Assembly (NCBI GenBank): GCA_902786855.1
Contig: CADAEH010000004.1
Coordinates: 1-64,000, forward strand
Direction: 5' to 3'
Length of the DNA stretch: 64,000 nucleotides
Origin: an uncultured Eubacteriales bacterium
Lineage (GTDB): Bacteria; Bacillota; Clostridia; Peptostreptococcales; Anaerovoracaceae
Part shown: positions 44,793 to 53,705 of the stretch, piece by piece
Numbering within the stretch: position 1 is the first letter of the stretch
Layout: each line of letters opens with the position of its first letter
Made by a program: the position numbers and the translations under genes
Notes under the pieces: model-generated
The model's database searches: none
What the model was told of the DNA's origin: nothing
What the model saw: the letters and a program-made list of their open reading frames with translations, nothing else

Positions 44793-46994
44793 ATGATTTC
44801 ATTTGAATTTGATAACAATTCGGGCGCTAGCCTGTATGTACAGCTGTATGAACATCTGAAAGAAGAGATATCTGAGGGACATATCAGGACAGGTGAGAGG
44901 CTGCCTTCTCTCAGGAATATGGCGAAAAATCTGGGTGTAAGTGTAACTACGGTCAAGATCGCCTATGATCAGCTGATGGTGGAAGGGTACCTTGTCAGCA
45001 GACCTCAATCAGGTTTTTACGCAGCACAGGGAGCCGTAACAGGAAATGCAGACAAGACCGGAGGTGATCTCAGGCCGGCGCATACGGACGCAAACTCGAT
45101 AACTGCTGTTTCTGCAGCAGGAAGGACACAGACTGCTTTGAGCTGTGACCCTGACTCTTTTGACTTTGTAAAATGGAAAAAGTGCATGTCCACAGTACTT
45201 AATGAGACTCCGCAGCTGCTTCTTACAGAAGCTGACAGACAGGGCGAGCCGGAACTGAGGCAGGAGATCGCCAGTTATGTATATAAATCCAGGGGCGTAA
45301 AATGCTCACAGGATCAAGTGATAATCAGTGCCGGAACTCAGCAGCTTGTCAGTCATATTGCCAGAATACTCAAAATGATAGATATAGCTCATGTATCTGT
45401 AGAAGACCCGGGATATCTGCCGGTCAGAAGCATTTTCAGTGACTGGGGATTCAGTATGAGTTGTATACCTGTAAAAGATGACGGGATAGTTATTGAAAAA
45501 CTTCCTGAGAACATAAGGACTGCCGTGTATGTATGTCCGCAGAACCAGTTCCCTACGGGTGCAGTTATGCCGATAAACCGCAGACGGAAGCTCCTCGAGT
45601 GGGCAGAAGCCAACGGAAGTATAATCATCGAGGATGACTATAACAGTGAACTGAGATATACAGGGATGCCGATCCCTGCGCTCCAGGGTATCGATCAGAG
45701 CGGCAAGGTCGTATACATAGGCTCTTTTACATCTACGCTCTTTCCTGCTATCAGGATCAGTTACATGATATTACCGAGGGAAATGATAAAACTGTATGAG
45801 CGTATCCGCATGAATTATGACCAGACATGCTCTAAGACCGAGCAGCTGACACTTGCCGAGTTCATGCGTAAAGGTTACTACTATACCAATCTGAAACGCA
45901 TACGTAAATTGTATTCCGTAAAGCTGAATGAAGCGCTTTCAGCCATAAGGGAATATGGAAGTGAAGGCAATTTTCTTACTGCCGAAAACACACAGTCCGG
46001 GATCAATATCATACTCCGGTTGAACACTTATAACAGGATAATCAGCGAAGGGCACTCCGGTGCATCCAGAACTGCAGAGATAAGGCGCGAAATGGCAGAA
46101 AGGATAGTTAAAAGCGCCGCTTCTGCAGGGATCAAGATACGAGATATCGATCAGCTCGATCATGACGGGCAATTCTATCTCGCTTTCTATTACAATCAGA
46201 TAAAAACAGAAAAAATCAGAGAATCTGTCAAAACAATGATAAGCGGTTTCAAATCAGTGGTGACAAAAGGCAGCCTGAGCCTTCCTTCAGTATACGAAGT
46301 GATAAGGCTTACTGATGGTGAGCCGCAGTTTCTGGAAGAACACTACGAGAGACTCACAAAGTCACTTGCCAGCATGAATCTTGAGGTGCCTTTCAGCTGC
46401 GAAAGGCTGAAAGGCTGCATAGCAGAACTTGTGAAAGAAAGTGGTATCACTGATCATAATATAAAGATAGAGGTAGATGTAGGCGGACACTCGGTCATGT
46501 ATCTCAATCCGACTCATTATCCATCTGATGAGATGTACGCGAACGGAGTTGCCGTGGATCTTTTCTATGGCGAGAGGAAAAACCCTAACATCAAAGCTAT
46601 GGATCAGGAACTTCGTGACAGGACCGATGAGGCGATCAAATCCGGCGGCTTCTATGAAGTGCTGCTGACAGACAGAAATGGCTGTATAACAGAAGGCAGC
46701 AGGTCGAACGTTTTCTTCATACGCGGTAATGATGTGTACACATCTCCTTCCGAAAAGGTCCTGCTTGGCGTAACAAGAAGCAAGGTCATTGAGATCATAC
46801 AGAGAGCAGGTGTTGGGCTGCATTATGAATCTATAAGAAAAGAGGATCTGGATTCATTCGATGCGGCTTTCATCAGCGGAACATCCCCGGAAGTCCTTCC
46901 GATCGCAAGGATAGGATCACTGCAATATGACGTAAATAACCCGGTCCTCAGATCGATCATGGCAGATTTTGCCAGGCTTAAGCAGAGACATTGA
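44793..46994 (+). CDS. MocR-type regulator fused to a class IV aminotransferase-like domain
   Basis: 733 residues in three parts. Residues 1-75 are a GntR winged helix (LPSLRNMAKNLGVSVTTVK). Residues about 100-480 are a fold-type I aminotransferase domain as in MocR/PdxR regulators. The usual PLP lysine motif FSKTLFP reads FTSTLFP, so the lysine is replaced by S314. Residues about 495-733 resemble fold-type IV enzymes (branched-chain aminotransferase or aminodeoxychorismate lyase): K601 in NPNIKAMDQE is the expected PLP lysine, and ITEGSRSNVFF is the conserved glutamate loop. The fusion is continuous in frame. It faces an ECF S component gene, its likely target. Whether it is a regulator, an enzyme or both is unknown. 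Confidence 0.85.
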   Translation: MISFEFDNNSGASLYVQLYEHLKEEISEGHIRTGERLPSLRNMAKNLGVSVTTVKIAYDQLMVEGYLVSRPQSGFYAAQGAVTGNADKTGGDLRPAHTDANSITAVSAAGRTQTALSCDPDSFDFVKWKKCMSTVLNETPQLLLTEADRQGEPELRQEIASYVYKSRGVKCSQDQVIISAGTQQLVSHIARILKMIDIAHVSVEDPGYLPVRSIFSDWGFSMSCIPVKDDGIVIEKLPENIRTAVYVCPQNQFPTGAVMPINRRRKLLEWAEANGSIIIEDDYNSELRYTGMPIPALQGIDQSGKVVYIGSFTSTLFPAIRISYMILPREMIKLYERIRMNYDQTCSKTEQLTLAEFMRKGYYYTNLKRIRKLYSVKLNEALSAIREYGSEGNFLTAENTQSGINIILRLNTYNRIISEGHSGASRTAEIRREMAERIVKSAASAGIKIRDIDQLDHDGQFYLAFYYNQIKTEKIRESVKTMISGFKSVVTKGSLSLPSVYEVIRLTDGEPQFLEEHYERLTKSLASMNLEVPFSCERLKGCIAELVKESGITDHNIKIEVDVGGHSVMYLNPTHYPSDEMYANGVAVDLFYGERKNPNIKAMDQELRDRTDEAIKSGGFYEVLLTDRNGCITEGSRSNVFFIRGNDVYTSPSEKVLLGVTRSKVIEIIQRAGVGLHYESIRKEDLDSFDAAFISGTSPEVLPIARIGSLQYDVNNPVLRSIMADFARLKQRH

Positions 46995-46999
46995 TATGC

Positions 47000-47031
47000 C
47001 CGGAACGCTTATAGGCGTTCCGGTCTTTTTT
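47000..47031 (+). terminator. intrinsic terminator
   Basis: CCGGAACGC and GCGTTCCGG form a perfect nine-pair stem around a six-base loop, followed by TCTTTTTT. Confidence 0.9.
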
Positions 47032-47046
47032 GTTACTGCATGAGTA

Positions 47047-47055
47047 TGGTATTAT
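47047..47055 (+). promoter_or_regulatory. extended -10 promoter (TGGTATTAT)
   Basis: A TGn-extended -10 box 60 bases before the ion-channel gene, directly behind the terminator of the previous unit. Confidence 0.6.
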
Positions 47056-47115
47056 TAGAGAACCGGGACTGATAGATATAGCTATGTAATACCTTGGAAT
47101 GGAAGGTGCGATATT

Positions 47116-48687
47116 ATGAAGAGGAGCCGAAAATATCTGCTGCTGAGCATAATGGTCTTCATCATGATCTATTCAGTGCTGATACTTATACTTTATGCCA
47201 GCGAGAGGAACAATCCGGCTTCAGAGATAGACTCTATTGGTGATGCATTGTGGTTTTCCATTGTCACATTTTCAACTGTTGGCTATGGTGATATGACCCC
47301 AAAGACACCGATGGGCTATTTCGTAGGTACAGTGTTCCTGTTTACATCAATGGGCTTACTGGTCGCATTGATCGGTTATGTCGTGTCATTCATGGCTAAT
47401 GAGGGGCTGCCGCTGCTCAAACTCAGGACTCACAGGTATGATAACTGGTATTATCTTGCCGATTTCACGCCTGAGTCAGATACCCTTGCAAGGGACATAC
47501 TCAGTGAGGATGACGATGCTTTTATTATTTATGGTATCAGAAAAGATGAAGAACTTGAAAATCCGGATTACCCGTGTGTTTTCATAAACGATTCACCTGC
47601 CAGAATAGTTTCGCGGAAAAAAGGAAAAGGAGAGGAGTGTAAGCTTTTCTTTCTGAGAGAAAATGATATAGGCAGCAATCTCAAAGCGATACACATTGAG
47701 GATCTGCCGGCAAGCATCTATGCCAGCACAGTCAGCGGAGCAGAAAGGATGTCCGGGAATATTCACCTGTTCCATATCTGTGACTGCTGTGCAAGAAGTT
47801 ACTGGAAGGAGCATCCGCTCAGGTCAGCTGAGAACGATATCGTGATCATAGGATTCGGCAATTACGGAACGGCGTTACTTGAACGTGCGATCCTGACCAA
47901 TATCGTAGATCCTTATTTTGACGTCAATTATCATATTTTCGGTGATTCAGAGCGTTTCAGACAGCTTCATACTAATCTTGACATAGCTTTTGGGATAAAC
48001 AAGAGGCGCGAAGGTCATGACAGCCTGTATTTTCACGAGGAAGACTGGACATCTGCGCGCGATATCATCGCTTCCGCAGACAGAATAATCATATGTGAAG
48101 ATGATGAGGAAGCCGGCTGGGACGATATGTGGATGATCAAGCGTTACTATAAGACCCGCGGAAGGATAGACCTCAGAAGCAACAGACCGGCACCGGGACT
48201 TTCGACATTCGGAACCAACGAAGAGATCTTTACAGTCAATCAGATAGTGCGGGCAAGACTCAATGATGCTGCAAGATTGATGAATGATCTCTACAGACAA
48301 AGTGTAGAAGAGAGCCTTGACTGGGATGAACTCAGTGATCAGCTCCAGCAGTCTAAGATCGCGACAGCTGACCATCTGCCTGTCAAGATCAGGATCCTGC
48401 TCGGGGAAAATGCAGCTGCGAATATCAACAGTAAGACTCTGAGAAATTCATATCGTGCGTTCAGAGCAGCAAGAAAAGACTCCTCTGTGCTGAACGATCT
48501 CCGCAAGATAGAACATGCACGGTGGGTGCGCTTTTATACATATTACAACTGGAGCTATGGGGAAAATACCGATGATGTCCTGCGTGAAGATCCTAAAATA
48601 TGTGACTTTGAAGAGCTGAACGAGGAGCAGAAGGCATATTATGACCGAGCCTGGGAGCTTCTTGGAGAAATAGGCAGACACAATTGA
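47116..48687 (+). CDS. two-helix potassium channel with Rossmann and RyR-like domains
   Basis: 523 residues. Two membrane helices (about 8-28 and 70-95) flank a pore loop with the K+ selectivity filter TVGYGD (54-59). The cytoplasmic part contains a Rossmann-like domain with the nucleotide-binding motif IVIIGFGNYGTALLE (about residues 238-252), which suggests an RCK/TrkA-N-like regulatory module, and a C-terminal 60-residue segment (IEHARWVRFYTYYNW, then an acidic-aromatic helix) resembling bacterial RyR domains. The gene is monocistronic, between two terminators. A gated K+ channel is well supported by the filter; ligand and purpose are not known. Confidence 0.85.
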   Translation: MKRSRKYLLLSIMVFIMIYSVLILILYASERNNPASEIDSIGDALWFSIVTFSTVGYGDMTPKTPMGYFVGTVFLFTSMGLLVALIGYVVSFMANEGLPLLKLRTHRYDNWYYLADFTPESDTLARDILSEDDDAFIIYGIRKDEELENPDYPCVFINDSPARIVSRKKGKGEECKLFFLRENDIGSNLKAIHIEDLPASIYASTVSGAERMSGNIHLFHICDCCARSYWKEHPLRSAENDIVIIGFGNYGTALLERAILTNIVDPYFDVNYHIFGDSERFRQLHTNLDIAFGINKRREGHDSLYFHEEDWTSARDIIASADRIIICEDDEEAGWDDMWMIKRYYKTRGRIDLRSNRPAPGLSTFGTNEEIFTVNQIVRARLNDAARLMNDLYRQSVEESLDWDELSDQLQQSKIATADHLPVKIRILLGENAAANINSKTLRNSYRAFRAARKDSSVLNDLRKIEHARWVRFYTYYNWSYGENTDDVLREDPKICDFEELNEEQKAYYDRAWELLGEIGRHN

Positions 48688-48703
48688 TGCAGCCAATAAA
48701 ACA

Positions 48704-48741
48704 GCCTTGCACTTTCAACTAAGGACGAGTGCAAGGCTTTT
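48704..48741. terminator. bidirectional terminator
   Basis: GCCTTGCACT (48704-48713) and AGTGCAAGGC (48728-48737) are perfect arms with TTTT on the + strand and TGTTTTATT on the - strand; it lies between convergent genes. Confidence 0.88.
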
Positions 48742-48771
48742 CGATTGTGTGTATCGGCAGTATGGACGCGA

Positions 48772-49362
48772 TTATTTTGCAGGATAACGTCCTACGAACT
48801 TAAGAGTCTCACATACAGCGGCGAGATCTGCAACCATCTTTTTGCCTTCTTCTGATGTGTCGTCTCCATCGCATTCAGTGTAGAAATAGTAACCCCATTC
48901 TTCATAGTTGAGAGGTCTTGTGTGAAGGAAACGGATGTTGAAGCCATGGCTGCTGATTGCGTTTATAGCTTTAACAAGGGAACCCTGAACATTGAGTACG
49001 GTAAAAATCATCATGAAACGGGAGCCGTCTTCATGAGCAGATTCGTTAGCAGTTTTGGAAAGTACAGCATAACGAACTACTTCATTACCGGTATCCCATT
49101 TGAATACCTTGATAATACTCAGATCACCCTGATAAAACAGGTCCATGACATGGTTGACTTTACCGCTTCTGCTCTTTTCAAAAGGTAATACACAAACGTC
49201 ACAGTCACCGGATACTACAGCATTATATGTTTCATCATAGTTAGGGAAGTCGATACGAGCTGCTCCCTCTGCTACAGTACTTGCTGCCTTGTAATCTTCA
49301 GGATCCATTCCTGCGCAGTATGCTATGCGCTTAATTCCGATATTGTTACCATTAATTTCCAC
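48772..49362 (-). CDS. shortened prephenate dehydratase-like protein with ACT domain
   Basis: 196 residues. Residues 10-105 resemble part of the prephenate dehydratase fold (DFPNYDETYNAVVSGDCDVCVLPFEKS), and residues 112-190 are an ACT domain (VLNVQGSLVKAINAISSHGFNIRFLHTRP). Full PheA dehydratases have about 180 residues before the ACT domain, so roughly half is missing. The catalytic TRF motif appears as VRY (EVVRYAVLSK). It is therefore probably not a normal dehydratase, though a reduced active form cannot be excluded. The start is GTG eight bases after AGGAG. No aromatic biosynthesis genes are adjacent. Confidence 0.8.
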   Translation of the reverse strand: MEINGNNIGIKRIAYCAGMDPEDYKAASTVAEGAARIDFPNYDETYNAVVSGDCDVCVLPFEKSRSGKVNHVMDLFYQGDLSIIKVFKWDTGNEVVRYAVLSKTANESAHEDGSRFMMIFTVLNVQGSLVKAINAISSHGFNIRFLHTRPLNYEEWGYYFYTECDGDDTSEEGKKMVADLAAVCETLKFVGRYPAK

Positions 49363-49501
49363 GATTGCATCTCCTAACTAAATTATTAAAAAGTTGATTA
49401 TGGTTTTCCCTTTGCAAGTATATTCCCTTGAAATAACTATTGCAAGCGATTCTTTGTTTCACTGTGAACGATCACCTTTTTTCGCAATTAACAGGCTCTT
49501 A

Positions 49502-49510
49502 TGGTAGAAT
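49502..49510 (+). promoter_or_regulatory. extended -10 promoter (TGGTAGAAT)
   Basis: A TGn-extended -10 box 76 bases before the membrane protein gene at 49587. The remaining 220-base gap shows no other feature. Confidence 0.5.
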
Positions 49511-49586
49511 TAATTCAACAGCAGCATATGTCTGTCATATAGTTTGTCGGTAAAACAGATTGTCAGAGGAAAGGAGGCATGCGGGT

Positions 49587-50255
49587 ATGTTAGTATTCTG
49601 GGGTGACGGATCTCAGGCCGCTATGGATCTGGTGAACAGCATACAGGTACGCAGTACGGCTAATTTTAACTGGACGTTCATTTTCATTCTTGCCGTTGTG
49701 TTCTATGTATATTGGTCTGAAATACATAATAAGAATTATGATATGATCTATGCAGGGCTTGCTCTCTATGGAGTCCATTGGCTCTATGAGATAGGCAACG
49801 CAGTCATCGGCCACGTAACCGGATATCCACTGTGGTCAGTGAGCAATGAGTCAACGACATTCATCCTGCTTATCGGAGTATGCTGGGAACTGTCGATGAT
49901 GTTTTCACTTGCCGGAATGATATCACTCAAGATGCTTCCTGAAGACCGCAGTACCAGATATTTCTCCGGAAACGGAAAAAAGGGAATAAGCTGCAAGTTC
50001 GCCGGTGCTCTCAGCATGGCACTCCTGTTCGCTCTGTTCGAATCATTTCTTGCCGGCACATCCAATCACTCGTTTATATGGGTGTATAAATGGTGGGGCG
50101 TACTGCCTGTGTTCATAACGACATATGTGCCGTTTTTCCTTGCCGCTAATTATGTACCTGATATGGAACCGGCAAAGAGGAAACGCTTCCTTGTCACAGT
50201 CTGGGGCGCTGTAGCCTTACTTCTTATAGTGCTGATACCGACGGGGGTGATATAA
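49587..50255 (+). CDS. multi-pass membrane protein of unknown function
   Basis: 222 residues with about six membrane helices (near 28-46, 55-75, 92-115, 140-160, 170-190 and 200-220). Tryptophan is frequent (WSEIHNKNYD, GVCWELSMMF, WVYKWWGVLP). No transporter signature or catalytic motif was recognised. The start is the ATG nine bases after GGAGG; the longer frame begins before that site. It is 96 bases upstream of the KUP transporter gene, which has its own promoter. Confidence 0.75.
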   Translation: MLVFWGDGSQAAMDLVNSIQVRSTANFNWTFIFILAVVFYVYWSEIHNKNYDMIYAGLALYGVHWLYEIGNAVIGHVTGYPLWSVSNESTTFILLIGVCWELSMMFSLAGMISLKMLPEDRSTRYFSGNGKKGISCKFAGALSMALLFALFESFLAGTSNHSFIWVYKWWGVLPVFITTYVPFFLAANYVPDMEPAKRKRFLVTVWGAVALLLIVLIPTGVI

Positions 50256-50313
50256 CACGCAAGCAGGATCTGTAATTGCAGAAACGGTGCTTGTGGAGCT
50301 GTTTTAAGTCTTG

Positions 50314-50322
50314 TGATATAAT
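50314..50322 (+). promoter_or_regulatory. extended -10 promoter (TGATATAAT)
   Basis: TGn plus a perfect TATAAT, 29 bases before the KUP gene. Confidence 0.65.
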
Positions 50323-50351
50323 AAAAAAGTCGATTAAGGGGGAATTAAATC

Positions 50352-52385
50352 ATGAGTCTGACAGAGAATGAAAACGCTGTAACCACAGCAAAGCAAAGGT
50401 TCAGCATGGGGATGTTTCTGGTAGCTATCGGTATCGTGTATGGCGATATCGGAACATCACCTATGTACGTTATGAAGTCGATCGTTGAAGGAAACGGCGG
50501 ACTTGCCAATGTCAACGAGGACTTTATCATCGGATCGCTTTCACTTGTCATATGGACAATTACACTGCTCACCACTATCAAACACGTTCTGATAGCTCTG
50601 AAGGCAGACAACCACGGTGAAGGCGGAATATTCGCTCTTTACAGTCTGATAAGGGAAAAAGGCAAGTGGCTCATCATTCCGACTATGATAGGCGGATGTA
50701 CGATGCTTGCTGACGGTGTTCTGACACCGGCCGTTACTGTCACGACTGCTGTAGAGGGCCTTAGAAGTATAGAGCTAGTAAACAGGTTCCTGGGCGAAGG
50801 ACAGTCGATCGTTCTTCTCATAACAATCACGATCGTTTGTGTTTTGTTCATGATACAGAGGAACGGCACGAGCTCGATAGGCAAGATGTTCGGACCTGTA
50901 ATGATGATATGGTTCCTGTTCCTCGGAATAACAGGTCTGATCTACTCTTTCGGAGATCTTGGTGTTTTAAGAGCACTTAACCCAATTTATGCTATTAAAG
51001 TTTTGATCAGTCCTTATAATAAAGCCGGACTTATGATCCTCGGAAGCGTGTTTCTGTGTACTACCGGAGCTGAAGCTCTCTACACGGATATGGGTCATGT
51101 AGGGCGCGAAAACATCATGTTCAGCTGGCCTTTTGTAAAGGTCTGCCTGATACTCAACTATATGGGACAGTGCGCATGGATCATAGGACACTGCAGTGAC
51201 CCTGCGTTGACACAGATCAAAGACCTGAACCCGTTCTATATGATGCTTCCTGCGGGAATGCGTCCGGTAGCCATCATACTGAGTGCGCTGGCAGCGATAA
51301 TCGCCAGCCAGGCACTGATCAGCGGAAGCTACACTCTGGTACATGAAGCGGCCAGCCTCGATCTGATGCCGCACCTCAATGTGCGCTATCCATCGGACAC
51401 AAAAGGCCAGATATATGTTCCTATCATAAATAAAATACTTTGGTTCCTGTGCATCGCAGTGATACTGTATTTCCGCAGCGGATCACGCATGGAGAACGCA
51501 TACGGTCTTGCTATCACGATAAGTATGCTGATGATGACGATCATGTTCACTGTATACATCGGAGCTGTTAAAGGAAGGAAACTTGGAGCAGTGCTTTTCG
51601 CTCTCGCGTTCTTTACACTTGAGAGCATATTCTTCATTTCCAGCCTTGGTAAATTTGCAGCCGGAGGTTATGTCGCAGTTCTCCTGTCACTGGCTATACT
51701 GTTTATAATGATCAGCTGGTACAGAGGCACACAGATCGAGAGCATGCAGAAGACCATGCTCAACATGAGAGACTATCTTGGTGCGATCAATAATCTCCAG
51801 GAAGATGAATCGCTGCCTCTCTGCAGCAATAATCTCGTATACCTTGCCAAGGGAGAAGACTTCGAAAAGGTCGACAGAGACATACTTTACTCTATTCTTG
51901 ACAAAGAGCCTAAGCGTGCTGATGCTTACTGGATCATAAGTGTTAACACCACCAATATCCCGTTCCAGAAAGATTACGAAGTAGAGACCTTCGGAACTGA
52001 CTGCGTTGTGCGTGTCAATCTGAATCTCGGATTCAAGGTCAGGCAGAGTATCAACGTTTATCTCAGACAGATAGTGCATGATCTGCTTGCATCCGGGGAA
52101 CTTAAGAGTCAGTTCAGAAAGCACTCAATATACGGTCCTTCGACTGTAGGGTCATTCAAGTTCTGTATGCTGCGAAAGATGATGCCTCTTGAGGGGGATC
52201 TGTCTGCGATAGACAGTATGCTTATTCATACTAAGTACTATATCCGCCGTATTGCGGGTAATCCGGCAAGGTGGTTCGGACTTGAAACATCCAATCTTAT
52301 CATTGAGTATGTACCGTTGTTCCTGCCGCAGAGGAGAGAGCATGAAGTGCTTGAACGTGTAGATCACAGGTCGCAGCAGGACTGA
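50352..52385 (+). CDS. kup: KUP family potassium uptake protein
   Basis: A 677-residue proton-coupled K+ importer. The family signature GIVYGDIGTSPMYV lies in helix 1 (about residues 25-38), and about twelve helices extend to residue 465, followed by a cytoplasmic domain of about 200 residues. GCTMLADGVLTPAVTV is also typical. The start follows AAGGGGG. It lies 3.2 kb from a K+ channel gene of a different kind, and both could take part in potassium balance. A strong terminator follows. Confidence 0.95.
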   Translation: MSLTENENAVTTAKQRFSMGMFLVAIGIVYGDIGTSPMYVMKSIVEGNGGLANVNEDFIIGSLSLVIWTITLLTTIKHVLIALKADNHGEGGIFALYSLIREKGKWLIIPTMIGGCTMLADGVLTPAVTVTTAVEGLRSIELVNRFLGEGQSIVLLITITIVCVLFMIQRNGTSSIGKMFGPVMMIWFLFLGITGLIYSFGDLGVLRALNPIYAIKVLISPYNKAGLMILGSVFLCTTGAEALYTDMGHVGRENIMFSWPFVKVCLILNYMGQCAWIIGHCSDPALTQIKDLNPFYMMLPAGMRPVAIILSALAAIIASQALISGSYTLVHEAASLDLMPHLNVRYPSDTKGQIYVPIINKILWFLCIAVILYFRSGSRMENAYGLAITISMLMMTIMFTVYIGAVKGRKLGAVLFALAFFTLESIFFISSLGKFAAGGYVAVLLSLAILFIMISWYRGTQIESMQKTMLNMRDYLGAINNLQEDESLPLCSNNLVYLAKGEDFEKVDRDILYSILDKEPKRADAYWIISVNTTNIPFQKDYEVETFGTDCVVRVNLNLGFKVRQSINVYLRQIVHDLLASGELKSQFRKHSIYGPSTVGSFKFCMLRKMMPLEGDLSAIDSMLIHTKYYIRRIAGNPARWFGLETSNLIIEYVPLFLPQRREHEVLERVDHRSQQD

Positions 52386-52425
52386 CAGCTGCATCAGGCA
52401 CAGATAAATAATCAGACAATCAAAA

Positions 52426-52455
52426 GCCCCGCGGATCGCAGATGATCCGCGGGGC
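52426..52455. terminator. bidirectional terminator
   Basis: Perfect 12-base arms, GCCCCGCGGATC and GATCCGCGGGGC, around GCAGAT; T-rich on the + strand and TTTTGATT on the - strand, between convergent genes. Confidence 0.88.
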
Positions 52456-52467
52456 TTCTATCATTTT

Positions 52468-53499
52468 TCAACGTACGTTTGTTTCACCGGCAAGGACTTT
52501 CTTGTAGTCCGCATAATTCTTCCTGAGCAGTTCAGGAGTGTTCAGTTCATACGGGCAGTGTGCCGAGCACTGACCGCAGCCTATACATTCTTCTGTCTTT
52601 TTCATTTCTTTCTGCCAGTGTTCCGAAAGCCATGCATCTGATGGTGCCCGTCTGAGCATGAGTGACATCCTCGCACATTGGTATATCGTGATACCGACAG
52701 GACAGGTTTCCATACAGTAACCGCATCCACGACAGAATTCCCCTGCAAGTTCGTTCCTTTCTGCTGCAATGAATTCACGGATCTCATCTGTCAGTACCGG
52801 AGTATCATCCATATAGGAAAGCCATTCATTGAGCTCATTTTCGCGCTGTATGCCCCAGATAGGAAGTACATGCGGATAATCCTCAAGGAATGCCATAGCA
52901 GCGTCAGAACGCGTAATAAGGCCGCCTGCCAGACTTTTCATCGCAATAAATCCCATATTTCTCTCAGCACATAAAGCAGCAAGGGCAAGTTCTTTTTCGC
53001 CCGAGAGATAACTGAACGGAAACTGCATGGTTTCATACAGACCGGATTCCACGCAATCAAACGCTACACCGATCTTGTGCGCTGATACACCTATATGACG
53101 GATCTTGCCTGATTCCTTAGCTTCAAGAAGAGCCTCATATACTCCTGTGCCGTCACCCGGCTTATACACCTTGTCTACCATGTGAAGCTGGTAGACATCT
53201 ATATAATCAGTGCGAAGTTCTCTGAGTGATGTTTCCAGATCTTTTCTGACATCATCACCGGTCTTGCCTGCAGTTTTGGTCGCAATAAAGATTTTATCGC
53301 GTATGTCCTCAAAAGCTGCTCCGAGTTTCGTCTCGCTGTCTGAATATGCTCTGGCAGTGTCAAAATACCGCATACCGCCATCATATGCTTTGCGCAGGAT
53401 AGATACAGCGTCGGTAAGATCTCTCCTCTGTATAGGAAGCGCTCCAAAAGCATTCTGAGGAACAGTGATGCCGGTGCTTCCGAGTGTAAGCTCTCTCAT
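52468..53499 (-). CDS. aldo/keto reductase with C-terminal ferredoxin domain
   Basis: 343 residues: an aldo/keto reductase barrel (1-250, with YFDTARAYSDSE and KTAGK) followed by two 4Fe-4S motifs, CRGCGYCMETCP and CIGCGQCSAHCP. It has the same layout as the protein at 24586-25764 but is shorter and clearly diverged. The barrel may use NADPH and pass electrons to or from ferredoxin. The start ATG follows a GGAGG-type site (GGAGGTAATC). It stands alone, convergent with kup. Confidence 0.9.
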   Translation of the reverse strand: MRELTLGSTGITVPQNAFGALPIQRRDLTDAVSILRKAYDGGMRYFDTARAYSDSETKLGAAFEDIRDKIFIATKTAGKTGDDVRKDLETSLRELRTDYIDVYQLHMVDKVYKPGDGTGVYEALLEAKESGKIRHIGVSAHKIGVAFDCVESGLYETMQFPFSYLSGEKELALAALCAERNMGFIAMKSLAGGLITRSDAAMAFLEDYPHVLPIWGIQRENELNEWLSYMDDTPVLTDEIREFIAAERNELAGEFCRGCGYCMETCPVGITIYQCARMSLMLRRAPSDAWLSEHWQKEMKKTEECIGCGQCSAHCPYELNTPELLRKNYADYKKVLAGETNVR

Positions 53500-53651
53500 T
53501 TTGATTACCTCCGATCTGTCTGATCAACTATTATGATCATGATACCTCTATTATTATGTCAGAAATCGGACCCAATATGTATGCTTCTTGCTTTTAATTT
53601 CAAAAAAGACAAAGATTTTGACTAAATGAACATATTTCAGCAGCTTTAATA

Positions 53652-53660
53652 TGGTAAACT
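53652..53660 (+). promoter_or_regulatory. extended -10 promoter (TGGTAAACT)
   Basis: A TGn-extended -10-like box 45 bases before the NlpC/P60 gene. Confidence 0.45.
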
Positions 53661-53705
53661 ATATTTTGTAAAAGTATATAACGCAGAAATATTATCGGTA
53701 AACTT

